DNA of 64,000 bases from Ciona intestinalis (GCF_000224145.3 NC_020178.2:258638-322637), one strand, 5' to 3'; numbered from the stretch's first letter, positions 1-12,900 are shown. Notes: generated from the sequence alone by a model not told the origin. Numbers and translations: made by a program.

Positions 1-253
1 NNNNNNNNNNNNNNNNNNNNNNNNNNNNNNNNNNNNNNNNNNNNNNNNNNNNNNNNNNNNNNNNNNNNNNNNNNNNNNNNNNNNNNNNNNNNNNNNNNNN
101 NNNNNNNNNNNNNNNNNNNNNNNNNNNNNNNNNNNNNNNNNNNNNNNNNNNNNNNNNNNNNNNNNNNNNNNNNNNNNNNNNNNNNNNNNNNNNNNNNNNN
201 NNNNNNNNNNNNNNNNNNNNNNNNNNNNNNNNNNNNNNNNNNNNNNNNNNNNN
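1..253. other. Assembly gap (N run)
   Basis: Only N. The 5' exons of the factor B-like gene that starts the window probably lie in or before this gap. Confidence 0.99.
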
Positions 254-1190
254 ATTGTAAATATAATTTAAGAGATTCCAGCCAAATCCACCCCAGGTAT
301 TACAACTTTAAAGGATTTTTAATATAACTGTTCTTCACAGGTGTATTTAGTGGCGTAGCCAGGGAGGTTTAAGGCGGCACAATTTTTCGTTTATAAGTTT
401 ATTATATAAACTGTTGCAGTCATGCAGAGTATAAGTCGAAAAGCAAAAACAAACTCTTTAAAACAGAAAAAGAGCCCTTTAAATATGATTTTATATTATA
501 TAATTAAAAAATGATTTAATATTATATATATTACACCCTCTTTAAAAAATATTTAAAAAAACAACTTTTTTTAGCCTGATCTTTTGTACCGTATTGGTAC
601 ATTACGTTCACAACAATGAGGTTTTCTATGTTTGACAACTATGAATGTAACTGCATTTTAACAATTTCAGCCCAGATTTTACCCTGCTGTTATGTCCATA
701 AAAACAAGCAGAGCCAAAGTATATTGCATTCACCACATTGATCAATGATGTTCCCTATATTTGACAACTATGAGTGTAAATATATTTTAACAATGTCACC
801 CCAGATTTTACCCTGCTGTTATGTCTATACAAACAGGCAGAGCCAAAGTATATTGCATTCGCCACATGAATCAATAAGGTTTCTTACGTTTGACAACTGT
901 GATTGTAACTTCATTTTAACACTAAAGAATTGAAAAAACTTAACATTTCTGCTCTTCGTATTCTAACTCATTTTGTTATTTTATTTCCTGTAGTTTTAAT
1001 ATTTTTTCTAAAACTGCCTTATGTGTATGGGTAATTAAGGATTATTATTTGATTACGCTACTGAGTTAAAGCAATAGCCTATAGTGCCCACATTTGTAGC
1101 GGAATCGGTATTGCCCCAAATCTCTAGGCTACAAGCAGACGTATCAACTTTTTCCTTGCGCTTATTTACATAAACTCTTCGACAGTTTTA
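254..1190. repeat. Spacer or intron with about 130-bp direct repeats
   Basis: Three diverged direct copies of a 127-132 bp unit run from about 605 to 940. Each carries TTTGACAACTRTGAWTGTAA, at 629, 761 and 888, and ends in GCATTCRCCACAT. A single relative lies near 10930-10985. No coding exon was recognised. The stretch is probably intron of the protease gene. Confidence 0.6.
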
Positions 1191-1193
1191 CAG

Positions 1194-4100
1194 CATAACT
1201 TCTTGTACTACATGCCGCGGAAACACACCAGATGCAAGAGCAGAGTACACACAACTGTTAGGCCTTGCTGGAGGGAAACTAGAAAACTTTGTGCAAATTG
1301 AAAACTTCTATCTGCTGGAACAATACATTGACCGAGTAATTGATGTTCGCATAGGTAGGTAATGTTTTTGAATTGAAAAGCTATGACCATTGACTTTATG
1401 CTTACTGTTGTGTTTTACATGGTGTCTTCTCATACACCAGACACATATGGTGCATTCATACACCTCATGCTCACTGTCAAGTTATAACATTGGTATCTTC
1501 CTATACACCAGGCACACATGGTGTATTCATACACCTCATGCTCACTGTCAAGTTATAACATGGGTATCTTCTAATACACCAGGCACACATGGTGTATTCA
1601 TACACCTCATGCTCACTGTCAAGTTATAACATGGATGTCTTCTAATACACCAGGCACACATGGTGTATTCATACACCTCATGCTCACTGTCAAGTTATAA
1701 CATGGATGTCTTCTAATACACCAGGCACACATGGTGTATTCATACACCTCATGCTCACTGTCAAGTTATAACATTGGTATCTTCCTATACACCAGGCACA
1801 CATGGTGTATTCATACACCTCATGCTTATTGTCAAGTTATAACATGGATGTCTTCCTATACACCAGACACACATGGTGTATTCATACACCTCATGCTTAT
1901 TGTCGAGTTATAACACGGGTGTCTTCTTATACACCAAGCAACTTGACAGTAGTTGCTCCAAACAATTAATTCTCCTTTAATGAACAGTTCAAAGCAATGC
2001 TTTCAAAAATGATTAATTTGAAAGGTATATGCTATAAATTACAACCTACCATATAAATACGATAATATATGCTTCAGACTATGGAAAATGTGGACAAGCA
2101 GGTGACATAGGAAGTATAAAAACAAGAGCTCGCTTTGGTAGAGTGCTTAACGGAGAAACAGCTGTTGATAAAGCTTGGCCATGGCAAGGAGTTTTTACAA
2201 AAAAAGTTAATGGCGGAAATTTTCAGCAAATATTAAAAGTAGGTTAATTACATTAATATTTAACAAATTTAAATTCTTACAGAAAAAAAATTTTTTCTGT
2301 AAAGGCCCTAGTTTTTTTAAAATACTATATATAAAAAATGTTATGGATTTTTTTAAATGTTACCCCTAAAAAGTTAATATTAATTTAATATTATATTTCT
2401 TCCGGCACCGTAGCAGAATTGGTTAGCGCTCCTACCTCGAACCCAGAGGTAATGGGTTCGAGGCTCGTCGCTGCTGCCATTGTGGGCATATGTGTCCTTG
2501 GGCAAGACACTTAACGGCAATTGCTCCAACCCAGTGGTCACTAATGGGTTGTCTAAATTATCAGCCACACATTAAAAAGAATCACCTACAAAGTAACATA
2601 CTTGGTAATTCATAAGCTTGCACGAGGTGTATGAACACCCGTGTTATAACGACTGTCATTTTCCAAACATGCAGGAATAAAGTAAGTTATATTCATTTGA
2701 TGATGATCTGGTGCTACGAAAACGTAACCAACAAAAATCAAGTCCAACCACTAGTAGTAATTGAGAAATATATTTCGCCTAAATGGCATCGTCAGTCTCT
2801 GCAAAAGAAGCCTAAAAAAAATATAGCAAAGTAATGGAATGGAGAATACCAAAGAACACAAACACCTGCATATACGAACATTAAAAACATCAGAATGGGA
2901 GAGGCACGCTGGACAAACAGAGGAAAGCAGAAAGGTGTAAGCTAGGTGTAAAAGGCGACAAGTTGCGTGTTGGGGGTGACCATGCTCGTTTTGTGCTGGC
3001 CGTGCATGCCACAAAGGGACAAGACAAGCTCTAAGACAAGCTGAAACTTGGAAACACCAGTTCAACACGTCTTCAGATACCAAGGAACTTCCTACAATAC
3101 TGGTTTGGGCTACGAGCTTCCCACACCTAGACAATTTATCAGATAAGGAGAGGCAATTGCAACCCAAGGCTCTCGTTACCTACAGAAAACCACCGAACCC
3201 TCAGAATATATTGACGAACTACAGGCATATTGCGCATGGGAAGGATAACTTTAAATCTCCCGGTTCGTATCCATGTGGCCACTGTGCCCTTTGTGGCATG
3301 CACGGCCAGCACAAAACGAGCATGGTCACCCCCAACACGCAACTTTCTATGCCACGAGGTATGGTACGCCTCACACAAACCCTCAACTGCAAATGCTACG
3401 GCATATACGTGGCCACTTGCAAATTTTGCGATAGTCAGTATGTAGGCCAAACCAAGAATAAATTCTCTACCCGCTAGACGGCGCACGCACGCTCCTTCGT
3501 TATCTCGCTTCCTTGTCGCCTTTTACACCTAGCTTACACCTTTCTGCTTTCCTCTGTTTGTCCAGCGTGCCTCTCCAGTTCTGATGTTTTTAATGTTCGT
3601 AGATGCAGGTGTTTGTGTTCTTTGGTATTCTCCATTCCATTACTTTGCTATATTTTTATACGCTTCTTTTGTAGAGACTGACGATGCCATTTAGGCGAAA
3701 TATATTTCTCAATTACTACTAGTGGTTGGACTTGATCTTTGTTGGTTACGTTTTCGTAGCACCAGATCATTACTGTATTTCACTATACTAGAATCGTTCA
3801 ACTATATGTACATCAGATCAGGGTCAGATTCGCAGAATTTATTACAAGTTATATTCATCCATTACCTTTACAGAGCTATTCTACAAGCAACTTCCTTGGT
3901 GGTGGTTCTCTTATTAACAACCAATGGGTTTTAACTGCAGCTCATTTATTCGCAAAATATGATGAAGGAAATGCTGCATGGCAACGAAATTTTCGTGTTA
4001 CTTTTGGTAAGATGTTTTTGAACAGTTTTTGCAGTTTGTTAATTCAATTAATGGCACCTAATTATCCTCGCGTGACAGGAAAAGATAGAAGTTCTAACAC

Positions 4101-7100
4101 AGGTGTCTTATAGTATTACACCTCGTGCCCGCTTACGAGTTAAACATGTACAATTTTGTTTTTTTGTTTGTTTGACAACTTAAACAACCCATTAGTGACT
4201 ACTGGGTTGAAACAATTGATGTTGTTTTGCCCAAGAATACATGCACCCACAATGGTAGCAGCATTGAGCATTGAACCCAGTATCTTATGCTTACAATGCA
4301 AGTGGCTAACCACTTGTGTCATACAAAAGTTTCAGAAACGATACTAAATATTGTTTTTATTTATACAGGTTTATACAATCGCCCGATTACACGCAGTCAT
4401 TATCGAAACAGACTGGATCCTACCATGGTGGTGTACAATACAGAAAAAATAATATATCATCCAGATTTTGATGATATATCCCTAGACAATGATACTCACT
4501 GGTGTATTTACATACACCTCATGCTCACTATTGAGTTATAACGTGGGTGTCCTCTTATACACCAGACACACATGGTGTATTCATACACCTCATGCTCACT
4601 ATTGAGTTATAACGTGGGTGTCTTCTTATACACCAGACACACATGGTGTATTCATACACCTCATGCTCACTATTGAGTTATAACGTGGGTGTCTTCTTAT
4701 ACACCAAACACACATGGTGTATTCATACACCTCATGCTCATTGTTGAGTTATAACATGGGTGTCTTCTTATACACCAGACACACATGGTGTATTTATACA
4801 ACTCATGCTTACTGTCAAGTTATAACATGGGTGTCTTCTTATACACCAGGCACACATGGTGTATTCATACACCTCATGCTCACTGTCAAGTTATAACATG
4901 GGTGTCTTCTTATACACCAGGCACACATGGTGTATTCATACACCTCATGCTCACTGTTAAGTTATAACGTGGGTGTCTTCTTATACACCAGGCACACATG
5001 GTGTATTCATACACCTCATGCTCACTGTTAAGTTATCTAAATACTATTAATATATACAACAGACTAACACTCATACTTATTTCTCCAGGTTAAACTTGGC
5101 CAGCAAGTAAAACTAGACCCCACAAAGACAAGATGGATAAATGTTCCCAACACATTTGGTTGGGTCAATTTCACAGATTACATCAGACCTGTATGTTTAC
5201 CTTGCATGCCAAACAATTGCTTGAACAGTTATTTGAGAACTAAAGGAAGAATTCCAGCCAATTCAAATCAACAGCAAATCTGTGACATTGAAAGTATGTG
5301 TAACTAACTTGTTCTACATATATGTACTATCTTAATGAATGTAACCTGCTTTGGAAATTCGTTATAACACGGGTGTTCTGTTTCATACACCTCCTGTCTG
5401 CTTACAAGTTAACACGAATATAACTGCGTGGGTGATTATCATTTTGGGATTTTTATTTTGTATATATATGGCTAAAAATTTGAAGGGACAGCCACTAAGG
5501 GAGAATTTAGACAAATCAAAAGGGATTACTATGTTGAAGCAATTGCTGTTGAATTTCTTGACCAAGGACACATTCACAGAAATAATAGCAGGGTTGAGCC
5601 TTGTACCCTGTATCTTTAGGCAGCCAGGTAGACTGTTTGTTACGAAATAGTAGGGATTCATTATATCATAATAGCGATTGTTTTGCCTGGAAATTAATTA
5701 CGACATAATAGCACACGGCGATTCTTTGTGTCATAATTCACATGGTGATTCTTTGCGTCATAATAAGGAATGACACCTCATCATTTAGTATGTGTAAGAG
5801 GTTTAAAAACAGATTTAAAAGTTTGCTATTTTAATTTAACTTTTACGTGCGTCGTATTTAGGCCTTTTGAACACCAATGTAATAACCCTTTTTTTTATAG
5901 TTTTTCGCGCCCCCGTTCCGATTGTTTCACGCCCCCCTAGGGAGGCGCGCCCTCCAGTTTAAGAAGCACTGGGTTAGAGCGCTCGTGTTCTAACCAAAAG
6001 ATACCGAGTTCGTAGCTCAACGCTGCTACCATTATGGATGTATGTGGCCTTGGGCAAGACACTTACCGGCAATTGCTCCAAACCAGTGGTTACTAATCGG
6101 TTGTCTAAATTGTCAGCCAAACTGTTTTAAATTGTTATCTGTGAATTCAATATTTTTATGTTGTTTTGAATTTGCAGTTTTACACAGCAAAGAATTAACC
6201 TCGTTACGATTTTCAGCCGCAGCAGTTTTGGATGTGTCAAACAGCCAGAATATTGCAGTCGTAACCGGTTTTGGGCATGAAAATGAGAGATCTGACAATG
6301 ACCTAAAATTGAATGCTTCTGCGACTTTAAAGCAAGGAGTTCTTAAGCTTATGCCACATGCAACGTAAACGTTTTATTTTATATTTTCAATGAATAAATG
6401 TAACCTATTTATCTTTTCAATGGCGGGGCAACCACTTTTTTGGACACCTCGTGCACGTTTGTGAGTTAAAATGTATAGTTGATATATACTCTATCATTTT
6501 AAACTGTGCCAAGAGTTAAAGGTTCAAGGCTCGTTGCTGCTACCATTGTGGGTGTATATGTCCTTGGTCAAGAAACTAAACAGCTGTCCTTGGTCAAGAA
6601 ACTAAACTATTGCTTTAACCCAGTTGTCACTAATGTTGTGTAAAGTAATACAGAATAAAACACCCACAAAGTTGCATACAAGGTAACTTGTAATCGGGCA
6701 CGAGGTGTATGAAACAAAACACCAGTGTTATAACGACTGTCGTAAAAATTTGTTTTAACATTTTTGCTTTTAAGGTGTCGAGACTTTACTAATCAATGGG
6801 GGACCGACCTCACACAACGAATGGTTTGTGCGCCAAGTGCAAATGATACAGTTGGTATAGATGCATGTCGAGGGGACAGTGGTGGACCTTTAATAAGAGA
6901 GGTAATATAAACATCGTAAGCTGGCACGAGGTGTATAAAACATAACACCCGTGTTATAATGTCTATCATTTTCCAACCTCGCGAGGATAAGGCAAGTTAG
7001 ATTTATATATTCATATATTCATATTTAATATTTTTTTACATTCTATTCTGTATTGGTGAAGTTTTACGGCAAGGCAGTCTATAGATGTTTGGATTTAGGC

Positions 7101-7596
7101 AAGAGAGAACCTGTAACACAATGGCTAGCGTGTTTTCCTCCAACCCAGAGGTTACGGTTCAAGGCTTGTCGCTGCTACCATTGTTGGTGTATAGGTCACT
7201 AAACGAACATTTCCAACATAATTGTCCCTAATAGGTTGTCTAAACTGTCGAAGAAACGCGAAAAAAATTAAAGAAATCATAATGTCTAAATTACATATGT
7301 GGTTACTCGTAAGCGGGCATAAGGTGTATGAAACAGAACACCGGTGTTATAACAACTATCATTACCCTAAAATGCGAGAATAAATAGGTTACATTTGCTA
7401 ATCCAGTTATTCCATGTTACAGTTATATGATGAGAACACAAGAAAAAGCTGTTGGATTCAAATGGGTATAGTAAGCTGGGGATATGGGTGTGGTAAGAAG
7501 ACCACGGTAAATGGAGTAAACAGTTTCAGGCCTGGAATTTTTACCAAGCTGCCTTTGTTTATGGCATGGGTGAACCAAACCATGGAAGCTAACTAA
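1194..7596 (+). CDS. Complement factor B/C2-like serine protease, 3' part (vWA end plus trypsin domain)
   Basis: Coding exons read: 1194-1354, 2078-2238, 3874-4006, 4369-about 4502, 5089-5293, 6178-6364, 6775-6901, 7423-7596 (stop TAA). Exon 1 resembles the end of a von Willebrand A domain. The protease domain starts at GRVLNGETAVDKAWPWQ. The catalytic triad is visible: His in LTAAH (exon 3), Asp in LDND (exon 4), Ser in RGDSGGP (exon 7). IRPVCLPC in exon 5 is like the factor B/C2 family. The S1-pocket residue six before Ser is Asp (DACRGDS), so trypsin-like specificity is inferred. The Cys pair that normally flanks His is absent (LGGGS and TAAHL). All junction phases agree except exon 4 to exon 5, where the minisatellite begins inside the expected DIALVKL stretch. 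The 5' end is missing. Another vWA-protease is possible; the assignment to factor B is moderate. Confidence 0.8.
1425..1945 (+). repeat. 71-bp minisatellite, about 7 units, intronic
   Basis: Tandem units of about 71 bp, forward orientation (TACACCAGGCACACATGG, CATACACCTCATGCTCACTG, TATAACATGGGTGTCTTC). The array lies in the first readable intron of the protease gene. The open frames that run through it are repeat artefacts. Confidence 0.9.
2399..2695 (+). mobile_element. tRNA-derived SINE, near full length
   Basis: The head is tRNA-like with an A box (AGAATTGGTTAGCG) and B box (GGGTTCGAGGC). A body follows with TGTCCTTGGGCAAGACACTT and CCCAGTGGTCACTAATGGG, then a 3' module GAGGTGTATGAACACCCG, and an ATTC-rich end. 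This is the reference copy for the family in the window. Confidence 0.85.
2705..3845. mobile_element. Penelope-like element remnant in fold-back form, with GIY-YIG endonuclease fragment
   Basis: A left arm of about 250 bp (from ATCTGGTGCTACGAAAACG) returns inverted at about 3510-3775. A second inverted pair (near 2963-3012 and 3293-3345) is nested inside. Between them, 3157-3477 (+) encodes about 106 residues: Cys-rich CGHCALCG, then CKCYGIYVATCKFC and QYVGQTKNKFSTR. That is the GIY-YIG pattern of the C-terminal endonuclease of Penelope-like retroelements. No reverse transcriptase is present, so the copy is dead. The 3675-3845 part recurs, diverged, at 34796-34965. It sits in an intron of the protease gene. 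Confidence 0.7.
4090..4325 (-). mobile_element. SINE copy, reverse, diverged
   Basis: It contains CACCTCGTGCCCGCTTACGAG, ACCCATTAGTGACTACTGG and CCCACAATGGTAGCAG, the reverse complement of the SINE body and 3' module. Intronic. Confidence 0.65.
4500..5036 (+). repeat. 71-bp minisatellite, about 7.5 units, abutting an exon
   Basis: Forward units fill almost the whole intron between protease exons 4 and 5. The array begins directly in the 3' edge of exon 4 (ACTCACTGGTGTATTT), with no separate intron sequence before it. Confidence 0.9.
5340..6130. mobile_element. SINE fragments and right end of a hAT-type MITE
   Basis: Reverse SINE pieces lie at 5345-5420 and 5505-5600. CTCCAGTTTAAGAAGCACTGG at 5952-5972 is the right terminus of a hAT-like element. 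A forward SINE piece (GAGTTCGTAGCTCAACGCTG, then body) covers 5975-6120. All lie in one protease intron. Confidence 0.55.
6410..6750. mobile_element. SINE pieces, both orientations
   Basis: A reverse 3' module is at 6410-6475 and a forward body plus 3' module at 6515-6745 (GGCACGAGGTGTATGAAAC). The forward copy ends about 25 bp before the acceptor of protease exon 7. Confidence 0.6.
6915..7395 (+). mobile_element. SINE tail plus SINE copy
   Basis: A 3' module is at 6918-7000. A longer copy at 7105-7395 keeps the degraded head, body and 3' module. Both are in the last protease intron. Confidence 0.6.
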
Positions 7597-8747
7597 CTAT
7601 AGCAGGATCTCTGTATTGCTACACAGTGTTTATAGCAGCTTTTAATCGTGTTTAGGTATATAATGTTTACAAAGTTCATGTTATTGGCTGGATTTGTAAC
7701 TTTTTGCAGTATGTTTTACACATAACAATTGTGTTCTACATTATTATAAAGAGTTACAAAATAATTAAGTAAAACAGTTTTTCCCACTCTTATGAATGTA
7801 TGTGTCATGGAGCAAGACACTTAACAGCAATTGCTCCAACCCAGTGGTCACTTATGTGTTGTCCAAATTGTAACCCATACATATATCAAAATTACCAAAA
7901 AAAGTAAAATTGTCAATTTTTAGCATTTTTTTAGGCATGTGTAATTCATATGGAATAATATCATAAGCAGTCACATGCTTTGCATTACTGTGTTAGTATT
8001 TTACATTTTGGTTCTTTGCTGCAACTGTAAAGTAAAATATTGGTTTCTTTTAGTTATGGAAGAAAATATTAACTTATTATGTGTATATATGCATATCATT
8101 GTGTTTGGGCAAAAGTTAACTGGTATAAAACTGTACATTTATTTGGCGGTGCGTAATAAATAGTTATAGTCGTATGTAAAAGTCTTTGGCAAGAATTTCG
8201 TTTTGTGTTTTTACATGGTTGTCTAAAACACCCTTAAAGTACAGACAATCTGTCTAAACAAAACGTTTTAACCTGCCTTTACAATAACGTTTACTTTTTG
8301 GGAGTCTATCGCAATCAAATTACAACCTAATTATAACGTTGTAAAAGTTAAGATTACGTTTTGTGTCTGTTGTGTAATATCTCATATTTTCTAATTGTGT
8401 TTTAACAATTAACAACAGTAAGAATATGGAAAAAACGTTCTGTTTCATACACCTTGTGCCCGCTTACGAGTTACCATGTATGTTACCTTGTGGGTGATGT
8501 AGCCTACACTAGCTTACGAGGGAAAAACGCAGCCTACATTACAGTGTCTATATGCAAACAAGTAATGTACTGTACACCTACGTAGTTCAGTTAATGTTTG
8601 CATGTGCTCAGTCTGTATGTTTGCTAAGCTTTGCTACATTTGTGTACTGTAGGTACAACAATGGTTATAAGAAGGTATAATACGAGATAGCTTATAATAA
8701 TAAGTCAATAGACTAAAAAGTTATCTTGCATTTGCTACCTATTTAGT

Positions 8748-8915
8748 ACTGTTGGGTAAGATGGTTACCTTTACCGCATAATATTCCATATTTACTGATC
8801 GTGTTTTAACAAACAAATAACAACGCTCTTTTATAAGTGTGGGGATACGGTTATATAATTCTGTTAATATTCTTTGTTTACTACTGAATAGAACGGTAAA
8901 ATAAGAAAAACATAG
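8748..8915. mobile_element. MITE copy, degraded
   Basis: It carries the MITE internal blocks (GATCGTGTTTTAAC, GGATACGGTTATATAATTCTG, CTTTGTTTACTACTGAAT) and one recognisable end (GTTGGGTAAGATGG). A similar degraded piece lies at 9240-9410. Confidence 0.6.
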
Positions 8916-9599
8916 ACTGTACTACTCAACACAATATAGTATCCTTTTTTTTATGAATTTAGGCAGTTGGTCGGTTAAACATTTGGATTTTATAATGGTA
9001 TGTGCTATATGTGTACAGTGCGCTAGCGCTAATGTTAAATTCGGGATTCCCCATTTTTTGCTCTCCCTTCAAAACTGTACCGTCTTGAACTTCTGCCTTT
9101 TGTGCGTAGAGTACAACAGAATACAAGAAGTTCGCTGGTACAAGCGTTTCTTGTATATCAGTATGTAGGTATATATAAACTGCGGACTAGCCTAGGCTAT
9201 AGCCTACTGTTAAGTTAAAAACGTATTTATATTATAATTATTTCGTTTCTGATCGTATTTTACTGTTTTAAACAGTTAACAACGCTATTTTAGAGTCATG
9301 AAAATAGTTTGTATAATTCTGTAAATATGTTTTGTTTACTACCAAATGGGACAAGAAAAGAGAGTGAAAGCATGTCCTATCTTACCCCACCCTATTATAT
9401 ACAGTCCATAAAGTTTATATATGCCAAAGCAGTTGTATATGTAGCCTAACGTGGAAAGAGTAACTAAACTTTACATATAGATTTAATAAGTTCCTCATAT
9501 TTATTGTAAATCGTGTTATGAATTCATATAACTGGCAAAATACGTATTGTATAGGGTAAATATATAAGAGGATGGGGTAATATGGGACGCATCATATAG

Positions 9600-9788
9600 C
9601 AGGTTGGGGTAAGACGGCACATGTCCTTATTCTTTTTTATCGTCCCATTTGGTGGTAAACAAAGATTATTTACAGAATTGTATAACCGTATCATCACGAC
9701 TCTAAAATAGTGTTGTTAATTGTTAAAAACACGATTATGAAATATGGGATTTAGGTGCCTATATTATTCCATTACCCTACAGTACTAT
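9600..9788. mobile_element. MITE copy
   Basis: Starts GGTTGGGGTAAGACGG and ends CCCTACAGTACTATA. The inside has CGTCCCATTTGGTGGTAAAC. It is the GTACTATA-ended subfamily. Confidence 0.7.
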
Positions 9789-9920
9789 AAATTTAATTCC
9801 TAATATTTTGCAACGTAATTCTTGTTTAGGTGATTGGCAAACAACATTAGTACACATTGTATATAGTTACTAGGTGGATATAGTAGTTCAACTGAAACTT
9901 GCTGGACTGTCTATAAAGCT

Positions 9921-12900
9921 ATGGCTGAATTAAATGCAATTTCCCTTCGGGAGTTGTCTTTAGTAGACACCCAAAATACAGGCTTAATTGGGAAGGTGGT
10001 TGCAAAACGCTACCACATTGATAAAGAACTTGGCAAAGGGAAATATGGCATTGCTTTGCAAGTTTCTGACAGAGAGGATAATAATATGAAGTAAGTCATG
10101 CTTGCGTTTTACCTAGAGGTAATGGGTTCAAGGTTCATTGCTGCTACCTTTGTGGGTGTGTGTGTCTTTGCGCAAGGCACTTTATTAATGGCAATTGCTT
10201 CAACCCAGTGGTCACTAATGGGTGGTCCAAATTATCAGACATACATAAAAAAACATAAAGTTATAAATGCGGAAACTTATAAGCGGCACAAGGTGTATGA
10301 AACAAAACACTGTGTTATAACGAATGTCATTGCCCTGCCAAACAAAGATAAATTTGTTACATTCATTAACCCTACAATTGTAACATACAAGGTATTAAGG
10401 TAACTTGAAGCGGGCACGAAGTGTATGAAACAAAACACTGTGTTATAACGACTGTCATTGCCCTACCAAACAAAGATAAATTTGTTACATTCATTAACCC
10501 TACAATTGTAACATACAAGGTATTAAGGTAACTTGTAAGCTGGCACGAGGTGTATGAACACCCGTGTTATAACGACTGTCGTTTTTCGGCCACGCGAGGA
10601 TAAAGTAACTTACATTCATTCATTCAATTGTATTCACACCCCATGCTCACTGCTTGGCGCAAATTAAACTGTACATTTGCAGGAAAGTTTTGAAGCGTGT
10701 ACAAATTGCGAGTTGCAGAGATATCCAAACAGTTAGGCAAGAAGCTGGAATTTTAAGTTCTCTTAACCACAAGTATATTGTACAATTTCTCAGCAGTTTC
10801 TTTGATGGTGATTGGTTCTGTATTATAATGGAACTGTGTGAGGTATGGATTGAGTATTTGCATCTATTCTATATGGGTGAAGTCCCAAAATGGACAAATC
10901 CAAAATTGCTTTTTTTATAATAATTTTTCCCTATGTTTAACAACTATGAGTGTAACTGCCTTTTAACAATATCACTCAAAATTGTTCAAGTGCATTCATG
11001 CATGTTATGTTCTCTGTCAAGTTATAACTTTAAAAACTGTAACACATGTATGCAACAATATAATAGAATCTTTATTTTTTCAGGGTGGGACACTGGCCAC
11101 AAAAATTGAATATGCAAAATCTGAACAATTACCAATTGACGCTCAGGATATTTTGAGATGGACATATCAAGTGTTAGATGGTCTACAATATGCACACAGT
11201 CGTGACAAGTATGATATATATATATATATAATTATATATTTGTACTGTTATAGTATGGGTCATGTCTTTACATATACATTTTTGTTTAATTTTTTTAATT
11301 TGTTTAAATTAAACACAACTAAATTTGAGTTAACTTATACTGTATTGTGGGTAAAACAAATTTTACATAGCATTTTCAATAAAATTTGTATGCATTAAAA
11401 AAATTGAAACGCATAACAAAAATTAATTGTATTTAAAATATGATGTATTTAATAAATGTTATTTGAGAATGCTAAAAAGGCCAAAAAAAATTTTTTTTTT
11501 ATCCAAAAAGAAAAGTCTTACATCGGGACATAAAACCGTCAAATATTTTGTTGGTTGGCAATGACGCTAAGTTGTCAGATTTTGGTTGCTCAAAACAACT
11601 GGATGCATCAACATATCAAGCATCTAGTATAGTAGGAACGATTCTATACCTTGCCCCTGAAGTTCATAATGACCAGGTTTACAGCGACAAATCGGACGTA
11701 TGGTATGTTTTAATAAAGTATATTTTGATACATATGCGGTAACTTGTAAGCTGGCATTTAATAAAGTATATTTTGAATGGTATATATGGGGTAACTTATA
11801 AGCTGGCACGAGGTGTATTCTATAGTACATTTTGATTTTTTCTGTAGCACATTTCTATTTCTTCTCTTGTCTTTTTCTAGTGCCCCGCCACGCGAGGATA
11901 AATAATTTATATTCATTGATTTCGATAATTTTGGAAGGGCACAAGGTGTATGAATCAGAACATTAATGTTATAACAACTGTCGTTGCCCCGCCGCGCTAG
12001 GATAAATAAGTTTTCATTAAACAGACCACCCGTGTTATATTGACTGTCATTACCTCGCCATGCGAAGATAAATAATTACATTAATTCATTCATAACTAAA
12101 AAGCAGGCACGATGTGTATGAAACAGAACACCTGTGTTATAACGACTGTCATTACCCCGCCTAGCGGGTATAAACAATTACATTCATTCATTCATTTATT
12201 CAGGTCAGTAGGATGTATCTTATATGAGCTTTTTACCTTGCAACCAATCTGTGGGTCTGCAGCTGTTGCAATGCAAATAATTCCATACCTAAAGCACATG
12301 GATACTATGCCCACTCCTACATTGCCAGATGAACGTTTCCAGGATTTGTTTTTAAGGTGAAAGAGACATATGATTATGTGATTAGAATTATAGGCGCCAA
12401 ACCTGGGGTGGCAGGGGTGCAGACCTACCCTAGAATTTTTCTGCACTAGATTGATCAGTAAAAATTACAACCAATAAGTTAGATTTGTTTCATAGGAATG
12501 TGTGTCCAACTATCTCTGCCTTCCCTGCGCTTATTGAGTTATAGTTGTAAGTTTGTAATTATACAGAAGGTACACATTATGTATTCATACACCTCATGCT
12601 CGCTGTTGATTTATAGCATGGGTGTCTTCTTATACATCAGACACACATTGTGTATTCATACACCTCATGCTCACTGTTAAGTTAGAACATGGGTGTCTTC
12701 TTATATACCAGACAGAAAGAGTGTATATATTTAGCATTGTTTAAGTCTATAAAACTAAATTAAAATACTTACAGAATGATGGAAAAGGATCCAAGAAACA
12801 GGGCAAGTGCTGCTGAAGTTTTAGAAGACCGCCATTTTGAAGTTTTTCAAACCAATAAGTAAGTCATTTTGCTATATGATATTTAATATGAAAAATGATC

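Larger units (their letters stand above)
7597..9920. other. Intergenic spacer
   Basis: Spacer between the protease stop and the first kinase-macro gene. It holds a SINE body fragment (7795-7905), a reverse SINE 3' module (8430-8510) and degraded MITEs. No coding exon was supported; the short open frames here have no recognisable domain. Confidence 0.6.

Noticed and set aside
1390..1913. Repeated open frames with [18 protein letters not shown] peptides
   Set aside because: They are reading frames through the 71-bp minisatellite. The same peptide appears wherever the repeat occurs and the unit is not a multiple of three.
3139..3486. Open frame on the minus strand opposite the GIY-YIG fragment
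   Set aside because: Shadow of the coding strand inside the transposon remnant.
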